A stretch of 64,000 nt of DNA. Origin: Chrysopilus asiliformis (taxonomy: Eukaryota; Arthropoda; Insecta; Diptera; Rhagionidae). The stretch is from the NCBI GenBank assembly GCA_964034945.1, contig OZ035961.1, forward strand, positions 74,836,188 through 74,900,187. The letters are read 5' to 3'. The notes beneath the pieces are model-generated. The model was not told the origin of the DNA. It ran no database searches and saw only the letters and a list, made by a program, of their open reading frames with translations. The position numbers and the translations under genes were made by a program. Of this stretch, positions 9,815 through 20,194 are shown piece by piece (position 1 is the stretch's first letter; every line of letters starts with the position of its first letter).

Positions 9815-10120
9815 GTGGAATGCTTCCAACATTTCGGAAAAAATAACATTCCCTACAATCACCTACTTAAAATCGTTTCGTACATTCTGTGTCTGCCCGG
9901 AACTTCGGCGACCGTTGAGAGAGTGTTTTCTCTAATAAATGAAATATGGTCCAGTGATAAAACCCGGTTGAGTATTAAAACATTGAGGGATCTTCTGTAC
10001 ATAAGATACAACATGAAAATGTCATGCCTCGAGTTTTTCGAATTCCTAAAATCCCAGCCTAAAATGCTAGAAGAAATTGGATCTGATGGCAAGTATGCAT
10101 TTAAAAACAATAACATGTAA
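9815..10120 (+). pseudogene. hAT transposase, C-terminal dimerisation domain
   Basis: The product includes KIVSYILCLPGTSATVERVF (about residues 20-39), the conserved hAT dimerisation signature, then LSIKTLRDLLYIRYN. It is the end of the same transposase whose N-terminus lies at 5041-5763. The stop is followed by AATAAA at 10148 and the right terminus at 10237. Only about 100 residues are kept on this side. Confidence 0.85.
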
Positions 10121-10245
10121 CATTGAGAATTGTAATGATTTTTATTGAATAAAACTGTCTGTATTGGGCACATTCTCGAGTTTGTAAAATTTTTTTTTTG
10201 TGTACCGAAATTGGCTAGGCGATAAGTGGTCACGTTAAGTATAAG

Positions 10246-11177
10246 AGTTGCTGGCAACCTTATACCGACATGGAGTGACAGTATAAATCTTCTGGTGAAT
10301 GAGTTCTTTCCGAGATCTGAGCCGACGCCACCCGTTCGTGGCAGTGAGCAAGAGCGGGGTGAAATTCTCCCTCTTCGATGGGAGCATGGCTAGACTCAAG
10401 TCGAGGAAATCGCCTGGGTGGGACGGGATGACTGGTGAAATGTGTAAGAGCATTTGGCGAGCCATCCCGGATCATATACGGGCGGTGTATGAAAAGTGCT
10501 GGAGTGAAAGGTGTTTCCCCGCAGCTTGGAAGACAGCCAGGGTTGTCGTGCAGTTGAAGTCGCCGGACAAAGATAGGAGTAACCCCCGGTCGTATAGGGG
10601 CATTTCTCTGCTTCCAGTGCTTGGAAAAGTACTGGAGCGGATACTTGTCCAGCGATTGGAGGAGAAACTGTCTGGACTTGCGTCTGATAGACAGTACGGT
10701 TTTCGTCCTGGCAGATCCACCTACGATGCGTGGATGTACGTAAAAGAGCAAGTTGCTCTGAGTGAACGTAAGTACGTACTCGGTGTGTTTGTGGATTTCA
10801 AGGGTGCTTTTGATTACTTGAGCTGGTCCTCAGTAATTCAGAAGCTGTGTGATGAAGTCTCTCTCTGGCAGAGTTACTTCTCTGGTCGGACAGCCTTTGT
10901 CCGCGGTAACACTGACTGTGTCTGGGTTGATGTTGAGAGAGGCTGTCCCCAGGGCTCCGTCGCAGGTCCATTTATATGGAACCTGATGATGGATGAGTTG
11001 CTTGTGCAACTACAGTCTGTGTGCAAGATCTGTGCGTATGCTGACGACCTGCTCATCCTCGTTGAGGGTAACTCCCGAAACGAGCTTCAGCAAAAAGGCT
11101 CAGTCTTCATGCGCATAGTGTACGAATGGGGAGTGAAAGTGGGAGTGAGTGTATCGTCCCAGAAGACTGTGACAATG
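10246..11177 (+). pseudogene. R1 ORF2, reverse transcriptase part
   Basis: Continues from the hAT target duplication. Motifs are SRKSPGWDGMTGEM, FGKVLERI-like VLGKVLERILVQRL, YGFRPGRST, FVDFKGAFDYLSW, GCPQGSVAGPF and the catalytic CAYADDLLIL (about 11030). This is the reverse transcriptase core of the R1 clade. A frame change near 10385 separates the first about 45 codons (LLVNEFFPRSEPTP) from the rest. At 11177 the frame is cut after KTVTM by a MITE and resumes at 11562-11564 with the duplicated ATG codon. Confidence 0.88.
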
Positions 11178-11559
11178 GCCCCAATCACAGAAAACGCCGT
11201 ATGCAAAGTGAGTGCGTTTCTCGCGTTTTCTGATCATTGAAAACGTTCCAAGGGAATTGTGAATCATTCACGTTTGACGTTTCAAATACGCGCCACTTTC
11301 ATTGCGTATCTGAATGAGGGACAAAATGCAAAAATGTAAGTTTAAATGATTTAATTGAACAATTAGTACATTTTTAACTTATTATTATAGGAAAAGAAGA
11401 ACAAACCTAACTTTTTTAGCTGTCAAAATTAGCAAAAACACAGAAAAAATACTTAACGAACGATTCGTTAAACGCCGTATTCAATGATACCAGTGTCAAG
11501 TGAAAGTGAATCGAATGGGTGAAGGGAATCTCAGATACGCCGTATTCCATGATAGGCAC
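11178..11559. mobile_element. 382-bp MITE in the R1 reverse transcriptase
   Basis: Imperfect inverted ends (GCCCCAATCACAG and GTGCCTATCATGG, continuing to GCCGTAT) flanked by CAATG on both sides (11173-11177, 11560-11564). Removing the insert plus one CAATG joins the R1 frame exactly (KTVTM then LLKGG). A five-base duplication does not point clearly to one superfamily. A further internal copy of CGCCGTATT lies at 11472. It has no coding sequence. Confidence 0.8.
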
Positions 11560-12535
11560 CAATGCTTCTCAAGGGAGGCTTGTCGCACAATCGGCCCCCG
11601 CTAATTAGACTTGGTGAATGGAGTCTCAGGTATGTGACCAATGTAAAATACCTGGGCATAAGTATGGGTGAGAAGATGAACTCCTATGTTCATCTTCGTG
11701 AGTTCAGGGGACGAATACTTGGGCTGGTAGGTATGATTCGGAGTATTATGAGGCGTGATTGGGGTTTGAGCAGACGTGCGGTCAGAATAGTGTATGACGG
11801 CCTGTTCGTTGCCTGTGCGACTTATGGAGCACCTGTGTTTTATGAGTGTATGGGCACTGTTAAAGGCAGAGCGTGGATGAATGCAGTCCAGCGTGTTATT
11901 CTGTATGCCTGCATACCGGTTTGTCGCACTGTTTCGACTGCTGCCATGCAGGTGCTCATGGTGTGCCTCCTCTTGATCTGGAGGTCGTACGTCGCAGTAT
12001 GGCCTTCAGAATTCGGAGGGGTTTGCCCCTGGGTGCCGGTGACTGGTTTTCGAGCAGTGCGATTCGTGGTATGGATCGAGTAAGTGTTGGTAACATGCTA
12101 TCCATGCAGTGTTCTATCTGGCAGAATAGATGGGATGAATGTGAGAATGGGCGTGTGACGTATGAATTTCTGAAGAATGTCCGGTCTGCCAGGGATGGCC
12201 TTGACTTAGATTTTTGTCTGGGGCTCGGCTATCTTATTACCGGGCATGGTAGTATGAATGCGTTTTTGTATGAACGAGGACTCTCTGATGTGGCAATCTG
12301 TGCTTTGTGCGGTGCGCCACAGGAGAGTTGGTCACACATTCTACCGTCTATTCGGACCTACGCAGGAGGTGTGGCCTTAGTATGATTAGCGGCGACAGTG
12401 ACTTGACCGTATGTCTGCAGGGTGAAAGCTTTGCTCGTATGAATGAGTTTGATCGTATGGTTTTTGAATGTAGGAAGCGGATGCTCATGGGGAATGAGAT
12501 GTGGGATCCTGATCCTGCTGTCTAGTGGCATGCTA
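11560..12535 (+). pseudogene. R1 ORF2, C-terminal part
   Basis: Contains VKYLGISMGE, WMNAVQRVILYACIPVCRTV and a C-terminal zinc motif CALCGAPQESWSH (about 12300), typical of R1 proteins after the reverse transcriptase. Frame changes near 11960 and 12350 break it, and the original stop is at about 12523-12525 (DPDPAV stop). The protein is inactive. Confidence 0.82.
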
Positions 12536-13170
12536 TGTTGTTTTCGTCCTTGTCCTGTCTTGTACTGTCTAGTACAGTCCTGTACAGTCCATTTTTGTGA
12601 GTTCAATGTGTTGTTTTTTGTACGCAGGGAGGTGGTACTGTGTACCATCACCGGGTGAAAGACTACGGTCGATTTCGGTGAAACCTTTCGGGAGTGCCTA
12701 CCCCACGTACCCGAAGAGGAGGGTGACCACTCCCACGCTCTACAAGGAACAATACTGGTAGTATCTTTCTGAGGTACGAGCCCGACCAAAGCTAACTTCG
12801 GTTAATCTGGGACCACGGGAGTCGGGGAGCCCATGGAATTAACATATTTTTCCACCCCCGACAATGGAGAGCAAACGTGGCGGCTGTGGTTTAACACCGA
12901 AATGCGGGTAGAATCTTCCGGGGTTCGACGTGGAGTTGCGTTTATCAACCGGGTGCCGGGACCCATAGAACGGCAGAGACTTAGATAGGTCTCGCATCCA
13001 GCAGTATGTTTGCTGGGCTTGTGACCAGCATAAACTGCTACTTACATGCTTGCATGGAAGGGCGTTGATTGTCGTCCTTTTACAATCCGTGTCTGTGGAA
13101 GACCGTGGATTTAAGCCCCCGTGGCAGGTACCCTCGTTAAACCGTTCGACATTATCTGTCCCTATCTACT
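12526..13170 (+). other. R1 3' UTR
   Basis: A non-coding stretch, more GC-rich than the surroundings, between the R1 ORF2 stop and the 5' UTR of the next R1 copy. It contains the short repeats TGTCCTGT/AGTCCTGT (12550-12590). The precise end could not be fixed. Confidence 0.6.
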
Positions 13171-13179
13171 ACTGAGTTC

Positions 13180-14931
13180 AAGTTTGATTTCGGTTGAGAG
13201 CAGACGTGCTGTCAATTTGTGCTTTGAGTCGTGATTTCAGTTCTGAAACCGTTATCCATTCAGTGCGAATATCCTTTGTTAGGAAACCTTTTGACTTTAT
13301 TTTGATTTTGATTGTGCGATCGTGCTTTGTTTGTTGATTCACCAGTGCACGTGTACTGAAAATCAGTGAAAGCAAGACACTGTGGACACTTGTGCGGTTA
13401 GATTTACCGTTGTGGTTTTTGTGCCAATTTGAAGTATTACAGCGATCCTGTTAAGTATAAAAAATATATTTATAAATTATATTTTTGATGATTTCTGATT
13501 GGTCTGTTGATGTTGGTTTGTATTTTAACAGACCAAATTAGTTTGTGGTGGTGGTATGCCACCGAAAAACATTAGTGGGGCGGGCAAGCCGGTGAGTGGC
13601 AGCTTGTCTGATTCTTCGAGGAGAAGGGTGAGGAAGAAGGCTGTCTGTCCCAGCGTTACTGGGGACAGCGAGGTGCCGATGAGCACTACCGACGAGGAAA
13701 TTGAGGAAAGAGTCGACCTCAGCAGTAAGCTGCGTTCGATGAAGGCTGCATCAGAGGAGCGCCGGGGAAGTGGCTCCTCTATCGTAGCTATAGAGAAGGA
13801 AAGCGGCATAAGTGGGGCTAGTGTGGCAGAGACTGCCGGGCCAAGTAAGACCGCTATGCAGAAGGGGGTGGCTCAAGTAGTGGGGCCAAAGCAGCTGCGT
13901 GTGGCGTTAGAGCAGTGTAAACCCCCAACTGCTGGACCCAAGGTGGTCAGAAAAGTTGCGGAGCCTGATGCCGATACTGAGGGAGTATTGGCAGAGGTGA
14001 AGCGGATGGGCTGTCGACTCGACCAAGTAATGGTCGAAAATGGCGCCCAAGCAGAGCTGATGGCAGCTATACGGACTATGCCGTAGTCATCGGTCGTCTC
14101 CTGGCGAAAAACGAGCGGCTACAAGGCAGGTTAGAAGGTGCCGGTAGAGCCACTGAGTCGGTGAGACCTGAAGGTGGAATAAAGTCCGCCCAGAGGGTTG
14201 AGCCGCGCTCTTTTGCCAGTTGAGCGGCGATGAATGGGTGTCCCGTGGCGGTCACCCAGGCCGTCAGGCCCAAGCGGTAGAGACTTGGTCGGTTGTGGTG
14301 AAGACCCGCAAACCTGAAGTTTCAGCCAAAGAGCTGGCTGCGAAAGTGGTGAAGAAGGTAGGGCCTAGCCTTCGGGTTAGGGTGCATGGGGTGAACCCTC
14401 TCAAGTCCGAGGCGGTTGCCATTAGGGTACCCTCGGAGAAAGAGAGGAACAAGGTGGTGGAGAACGCAAAGTTTAAAGAGTTTGCGTTGGAAGTCTCGGT
14501 GAAGGACAAGCTGGGGCCTCGAGCCATCATTTACGATGTAGATTGTTCGATCAGCAAGGATGATTTGATGGCTGACATTCGCAGCAATCACTTTGCGGAG
14601 ATGTCCCTCGAGAAATTTTCGAACAGCATCCGGATAATTAGTCGCCCTATTAGGGAGGGTCGGGACGCGAAGTCCAGTGTAATTTTGGAGGTCACTACGG
14701 AGATTGTCGAGGCCCTGGTTGCTGCCAACCGTGTTAAAGTCTGGGGATATCGCGATACGAGTGCCGTCTGAAAAGGAAAGGAAGAAGGTTGTTGAGGGCC
14801 TAAAGTTCGGAAAGTGCAAGCTGGACGTCTCACTTAAGGAGAAACTAGGCCCGCGCGCAGTGATTTACGACGTGCACTGCAGTGTTCCCACCAACGAGCT
14901 CATGGCGCAGATTCACGAGAAAAATCAGTAA
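13180..14931 (+). mobile_element. Second R1-clade copy, 3'-truncated
   Basis: Begins directly after the 3' UTR of the first R1 copy, in the same orientation. It contains a 5' UTR and a broken gag gene (13556-14931) but no ORF2. A head-to-tail arrangement is common for R1-type elements that use a specific target. The copy stops abruptly at about 14931, where AT-rich unrelated sequence begins. Confidence 0.7.
13556..14931 (+). pseudogene. R1 ORF1 (gag), frameshifted and chimeric
   Basis: First part (13556-14086) is a hydrophilic, serine/lysine-rich N-terminus starting MPPKNISGAGKPVSG. The frame then shifts (VVIGRLLAKNERLQ) and again at about 14220, leading to AIRVPSEKERNKVVENAKF. After AANRVK (about 14735) a second, diverged version of the same segment follows in another frame (AIRVPSEKERKKVVEGLKF to 14931). 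The two versions share the order VPSEKER, KLGPRA, IYDV but differ at many positions, so two gag genes have been fused or a segment duplicated long ago. The zinc knuckles are absent. Confidence 0.75.
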
Positions 14932-15266
14932 ATTCAGAATCATTTGAAGTTACGGAAGAACATGTGCTAAAAATGCAAAAACTTAATGAAAATTGATTTA
15001 AATCTTTGATCTCAGATGTGAATAAATTTTATTTGTTATTATTTTTCTAAGAAGAACTGAACAATTTTTTATTTTTTAAGAAGACAAAGTTGTTTTTTAT
15101 TATTATATTTTATTATTGTTAATAAAAACAAAGAATAAAAGCGATTTGAAAACAAGATATATGTTTAAATATGCATTAAAAAAAAGTCTCAAAACTAGCG
15201 ATTTTTGCCTATAATTTCGGAGACTTTTGAGATTTTTTTTCCTCATTTCAGCGATTTTGGGCTTGA
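14932..15266. other. AT-rich intergenic DNA
   Basis: Nothing recognisable apart from homopolymer-rich AT sequence. Confidence 0.6.
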
Positions 15267-16248
15267 CCCTTGGAGCACAATGAACGCAACCACCAAGCCG
15301 CAACTATCACGCAGCCAAATGTCACTTACGAGTTTATTTCACAGAAATGCTTTTGAGTGAGCACAATGAACGGATTGAACGCAACCATCGACGCAAAAGT
15401 TGCCAAACTTTGAACTTTGCCGCAGCAATTCTGCGTTGACAGTTCTGTACAGTCCCAATCAAAATGTCGTTCGAGGAGAAATTAATTGAAGAAGTGCGGA
15501 AAAACACGGTTTTATATACGAAATGTAGCCGCGGATACAAAAATGTATCTTTAAAATTGAGAATAGGGGAAAACATTGCTGCGGAGCTGTCAGCAACAGG
15601 TATACTTTTAATAAATTGCGACCTTTAATAATGTTTAAATATTTTTCAGTTGAATTGTGTCAGACAGGATGGAAATCCTTGCTGGATAGATTTTCCAAAC
15701 AATTCAATAAAGAAAATGCACCGTCCGGAAGTGCTGCATCAGCTAACAGCCCGCAGTGGGTCTATTTTGAGAATTTGAAGTTTTTACGGGACCATATTAA
15801 ACCGCGGAAAACTAGGTCCAACCTGGATTTAGTTCCGGAAACATATCCTGAGTCTTCAGAACAAATTATAAACGTTAGGAGTCATTCTTGTGTGCTTGAA
15901 AAAGTCTTCCGAGTCGGAAGTTTTTTAATTTATTGAAGCAAACTTGAAAATATCCATCAATCTCCCGTGTTAAATTCATTGGCCGCACCCAATATTGTTT
16001 TTTTTTCTTTTTATTTATTCGCATCACATGCAAATAGCAAATATACAAACAAATAAAACAAATTATCGCTTCAAAATCTCTCATTTTTTATATATTTTCC
16101 TACTTTAGTTCACTTTTAATTTTTCTGTGTTTGTCTCACAACGCAACAGACGACGCTTCTATTGTGCTCAACCACTCCTGAACTGCGTTAAGTGACAGTT
16201 CGAAGCGTCCTTAGTTGCGGCTTGGTTGCGTTCATTGTGCTCCAGGGG
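15267..16248 (+). mobile_element. PIF/Harbinger-type element carrying only a MADF gene
   Basis: Long terminal inverted repeats CCCTTGGAGCACAATGAA (left) and CCCCTGGAGCACAATGAA (right), continuing through CGCAACC. Flanked by the 3-bp duplication TGA (15264-15266, 16249-16251). Three-base duplications and an accessory Myb/MADF protein are typical of PIF/Harbinger. The DDE transposase gene is absent. A shorter relative lies at 62654-63061. Confidence 0.85.
15464..15936 (+). CDS. MADF-domain protein of a Harbinger element
   Basis: Two exons, 15464-15599 and 15650-15936, joined across a 50-bp intron (CAG|GTATAC to TTTTTCAG). The joined frame is 140 residues. It starts MSFEEKLIEEVRKNTVLY and shows MADF-type features: basic/tyrosine-rich first helix, LCQTGWKSLLDRFSKQF in the second exon and WVYFENLKFLRDHI. 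MADF proteins bind DNA, and in Harbinger elements such a protein helps the transposase bind the ends and enter the nucleus. Intact frame within a non-autonomous element. It could instead be a captured host MADF gene. Confidence 0.75.
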
Positions 16249-16552
16249 TGAGGTCTCCGGCAACACTGGATTCAAGTGTCATGTTTAGGAGTGAAGAAAA
16301 AATATCGAAACCGTAGTTTTGTAATTCAACGCAATTCGAACAAAGTATTGACAACCAAAAATCCAATCTAAACCGGTACGTTGAACGTCTTCTCTTCATT
16401 CAGAATGAAAATAGGCCAAGCTGTTTATAAGGGCTTAACATAAAAAATTTCATGGGAAGGCTTTTTTGAGGAAGACGTTTTTTGTTAAACACATTAGCCA
16501 ATTAAAAGCAAGGGGCTTTTTCTTGGGAAATATAGTATTAGGGAGTTCTCGG
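16249..16552. other. Intergenic DNA without recognisable genes
   Basis: No coding signal or repeat was recognised between the Harbinger element and the next MITE. Confidence 0.5.
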
Positions 16553-16994
16553 TAGGGATGTCAAAATTTTGAAAAAACCGGTTTTCGGTTAAACCGGTTT
16601 TTTTTCAGACTTCGGTTTAAACCGGGCCGGTTTAACCGGGTCCAAAAAACCGGTTATTAAAACACCGAAAAACCGTTTTGTTCAAATTGGGTAGGTTAGG
16701 TCTAAGACACAACAAATACACTATAATACAAACAAAAGACGTGAAATGCCATATAATCCATTAAGAGACCATAAATGGCACAATATAATATTGTATTTGG
16801 TCTAGTGGCTAAAAAGAAGTGTTTCTAACAAACCAGTTGCACGAAAATTGGTTTAAAATTATTTTTCCGTACAAAAAAGAATGATCAGTTTTTTAAACGG
16901 TTTTTGGCTTTTGAAAAAAACACCGAAAAAAAAAGGTTAACCGAAGCAAAAACACCGGGTAACCGGTTTAACCGGTTCTTTTTTGACATCTCTA
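16553..16994. mobile_element. 442-bp hAT-type MITE
   Basis: Terminal repeats TAGGGATGTCAAAA and TAGAGATGTCAAAA (right, complement), flanked by the 8-bp duplication GTTCTCGG (16545-16552, 16995-17002). Subterminal sequence is packed with AACCGGTTTAACCGG palindromes, which resemble the ACCGGTAC repeats at the ends of the hAT at 4659. Non-coding. Confidence 0.9.
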
Positions 16995-17471
16995 GTTCTC
17001 GGGGTCGCTGATCACGAATCCGGTGTTAGATTTTCAAAATTAGAAACGGAAGGTCCTGTAAGGATAACTCAAATATCCTTTTTTCCATTTTTTCCTGGAC
17101 AAATTGGCATTATAGGGTTTTGGGGTCGCTGATTCCGAATCCGGTGTAAAAATTTCAAGTCACATTTAAATATATCTTCCGAGTAAAAATTAATATAACT
17201 TAAAAATTAATAATGTAATGATATTTATACAAATGCTCTCAAATTAAAATTTTAACTATCTATATAGATAAATTTTTGAAAAAAAAAACTATTTTCATAC
17301 GCGACAAAAGTAGTATGTGCCAACACATTTCTCAAACAAAAGCAATTCATGTCTTTACGAAGCAAATGAAACAGACGATAAAAAGCTCGACGTTCAGGAA
17401 AAAATTTCTTCCTCGTTTCTCATCTATAGTAACTCTCTAATCCAGCGCTCTGCAGCCATGTGCACTAAGGG

Positions 17472-18659
17472 CAGTGATGCTATTCGAGGGGAATTCCCCT
17501 TTTTGCGGGGACTTTGACTATACAAATTGTTAATAGGGGAAAAGAGGAAAACGCTTCAAAACGAGGGGAAACGATTTACAACGAGGGGAAAATCTTCGCC
17601 TTACAACTAAATCCGAAATACTTTTAAAAAATTACGGAAAAGTAGAAATATAAATAAATAAAAACAATTACAATCCAATTCCAAGCTTAGGCAAAGGTAA
17701 AGAGTGAAGGAATTGCCTTTATTTATGCATTTGCCACTTTATAATGATCGTATTGCAATTGTAAAGTACACACCAATCTTTTAGACGAAAGTACTTTAAA
17801 ATGGCTTTTGGAATGTACGTTTAACCGATTTTTCAATGTACTTTTTAACCGTTTTGAAAAAAGCACATTAAAAAGTACCATTTCTCATCTTATTCAAAGT
17901 AATTACTTTAAACTACTTTAAAAAACTTTGATGGAAAGTAGTTTCCATGAAAGTTCATTGACGAATATTTTTTGTTCGTTTTTCGGATTTCTTAAATATA
18001 TTTTCAATAGAAATATTTTAAATTGCAAATCAACAGAAGTGTTTTGTTTAAATTATGTAAAAATCAATTTCTTGGTCATCTTTAAAATTTGGCTTAATGT
18101 ACTAATTTCGACCAATATTCGCCAGAAGAATGCATGGACGAGTGGCAAAGTGCCCGGAATACAAAAATCGAGTTCCAGTCGCGACTTGATTTCGTTTTTT
18201 TCCATTTTTTGATATTTTTAAATTTTTTAAATTCAAAATATGGAAATAATTTTTACCGAATTTAAGGAGGACAGGATCATTTTTAGCTCAAAGGCAAAGC
18301 AACTACCTTGATTTATACATTTGTGACTTGCTTTGATTATTATCCAATTGTGAATCCCGCCTTCTTTTCATATCTTATTTGATGTTTGGTTTGAGACCCG
18401 TGACGTTGTTATCGGGAATTTTGTTAAAGCTTTACAAAATATAATTTTTTTTCCTAATTTGTGCTTTTTTCTTTTAAAAGACAACATGAATCCAGATGAC
18501 AGATGCGATAATTTTCGGTTTTAATAAATGAATTCTTTATTTAAAATTCGTTGTTTTTATAGGGGAAAAACGAGGGGAATTTCGTCATTGAAAAAGGGGA
18601 AAAGGGGGAATTTCGTGATGTGGAAAGGGGAATGTCACTAAAGGTACATAGCATCACTG
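17472..18659 (+). mobile_element. Non-autonomous hAT-type element, copy 1
   Basis: 1188 bp bounded by CAGTGATGCTAT and its complement ATAGCATCACTG. Subterminal blocks carry repeated GAGGGGAAA and AAAGGGGAA motifs. An inverted copy with a perfect target duplication lies at 42927-44134. No duplication is visible around this copy. Internal short frames are not recognisable as protein. Confidence 0.85.
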
Positions 18660-19158
18660 CATGGATGAGATCCCAAGAGACGGACTGATAGGAAATAATT
18701 TCCTGTCTAAATATACACATATTAACCCTTTCGCGGACGCTGACGTATATACACGTCAAAATTTATGTTACCAAGAAAAGCATGACGAGCCTGGCCGTCA
18801 TAGAATATATGAGTTTGTATAGATTATGTGTGTTTGGTGTCCCACCAGAACTGCAAAATAGTGTCGTAGCGTCGATTCAAATGTACAAACATGGAAATTA
18901 TTCCTCTGGCAATGTTTTTTACTTTTTTGTAATTCCCCGAACAACACGACATCTATTGCCGCCAATCTCTCTTACAAATTTCTTCAGTGCTAGAAAAAGT
19001 GTCCTCTGGTATAGACGTGTTTCAGGTAGTCCCAGAGAATAATTTCTTGTTTGTTTTTGCTAGTACCTGCTTGTTTGTTTTGGTAAGTTTGATAATATTA
19101 TTTTTATAATTAGAATGTATCATGATAAATTAGATGTTTTCGTATTTTTATAGTCAGG

Positions 19159-19288
19159 ATGTCCTACGAAAAGCAACAAAAAAGACTGGAAAAATTATTT
19201 GCAGAAGATTTATAATCAGGAGAGGACAACTCGGATGAGAGTTGTTCTGAGAAATTAGATCCCTTTGAAGATGATGGGGAGTTTGCTG
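19159..19288 (+). pseudogene. piggyBac transposase, N-terminal piece
   Basis: MSYEKQQKRLEKLFAEDL, an in-frame TAA at 19213, then the acidic stretch SGEDNSDESCSEKLDPFEDD and GEFAG. Acidic N-termini of this kind precede the piggyBac transposase core. The frame continues without a gap at 24039 when the Harbinger insertion and one CTG duplicate are removed. Confidence 0.78.
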
Positions 19289-19428
19289 GACCGCGTTCGT
19301 GGTTGCAAAATAGTCAGCTATAGTTGACTATTTGTGACTATCGGTCGTTCGTAAACGCCGTAGTTGACTACGTAGCTACAGCTCTGGTCGTTCGTGGATG
19401 CCAATAGTCGGCTACGGTAGTTAACTAT

Positions 19429-20065
19429 GGGTGCATCCAACTACCACAGCAGCTCTGGAGCGAAGCTCAGCTGTCAAAAAAATGCTCAGCTGAGCAGCAT
19501 TTTGTGTCCTGAATGCACCGCTCATTTGTATATGAGCTGTCATTCAAAGAAATTATTGTTCAAGATGGACCGCGATGTAATTATCTCCGTAATGTTAGAA
19601 ATTTGTGCTTCTGATACGATAAATCTGAAAGCTATTTCACTTTTGGTTGAAGAGTGTAATACTTCAGTTGAAGTCGCCCCAATCCGAATCAGGCACCCGA
19701 AAGAAACCGGAATTATTTTGAGTTGACTATACTGAAGTACACTCCCGAACTCTTTCGCCAACATTTTCCGCAACGCCGACTATTTCCATTCCCGTTTGCT
19801 CAGCAAGAACTTCCATGAGGCTTCCCGTATTATAAATAACATAAATAACTATAAATATTATAAATAACCCCATTTATTTTAACACATGAATTGAGGTTAT
19901 GTAATTCTTCATTTGACATTTGCTCAGCTACTGAGCGGAGTTCTTTTACGCTCAGAAAAAATGTGAGCTGCTCAGTTGAGCCGCTCTGTAGCGATTGCGT
20001 TCAGTAACTGAGCACCTTTTTCGCTCTAGAGCGATGCTGAGCCGCTCTGGTAGTTGGATGCACCC
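19429..20065. mobile_element. 637-bp Harbinger-type MITE
   Basis: Terminal repeats GGGTGCATCCAACTACCA are identical at both ends, flanked by TAT on each side (19426-19428, 20066-20068). Subterminal GCTCAGCT/GAGCGGCTC motifs are abundant. A short frame (MDRDVIISVMLEICAS) may be a transposase N-terminal remnant. Confidence 0.88.
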
Positions 20066-20194
20066 TATTTCTGACTATGTTCGGTGAGCAGTTAGAAATA
20101 GTCAAGCGTAGCTAACACACACATAGACAGTAGCTAACACAGGCATATTTAGTCTAAATGTCAAAACTCTCGTCGCAGTCGTTAATGAAAAAAA

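Larger units (their letters stand above)
4659..10237 (+). mobile_element. hAT transposon, itself interrupted
   Basis: Terminal repeats TAAGGTGACCACC (left) and TAACGTGACCACT (right, complement) are flanked by the 8-bp duplication AGTATAAG. The right copy is 10238-10245. The left copy is split by the mariner (3744-3747 plus 4655-4658). Eight-base duplications are the rule for hAT. Subterminal regions carry ACCGGTAC/GTACCGAA repeats. It encodes transposase N- and C-terminal pieces at 5041-5763 and 9815-10120. The middle is missing and occupied by a non-LTR retrotransposon (about 5770-9805). Confidence 0.92.
2440..13170 (+). mobile_element. R1-clade non-LTR retrotransposon, 5'-truncated and interrupted
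   Basis: In order: a gag zinc-knuckle remnant (2440-2599), the ORF2 endonuclease (2602-3745), reverse transcriptase (10238-11177 and 11560-12100), C-terminal zinc region (to 12525) and a long GC-richer 3' UTR (to about 13170). The apurinic-like endonuclease, the Y-A-D-D reverse transcriptase and the spacing of gag end to ORF2 start fit the R1 clade. The copy is dead: it has several frameshifts and is split by a hAT element (4659-10237), a mariner (3748-4652) and a MITE (11178-11559). Removing these joins the reading frame at both tested junctions. The left boundary near 2440 is approximate. Confidence 0.85.

Noticed and set aside
17460..18670. Target duplication for hAT-type copy 1
   Set aside because: The eight bases on either side do not match, so only copy 2 proves the border.
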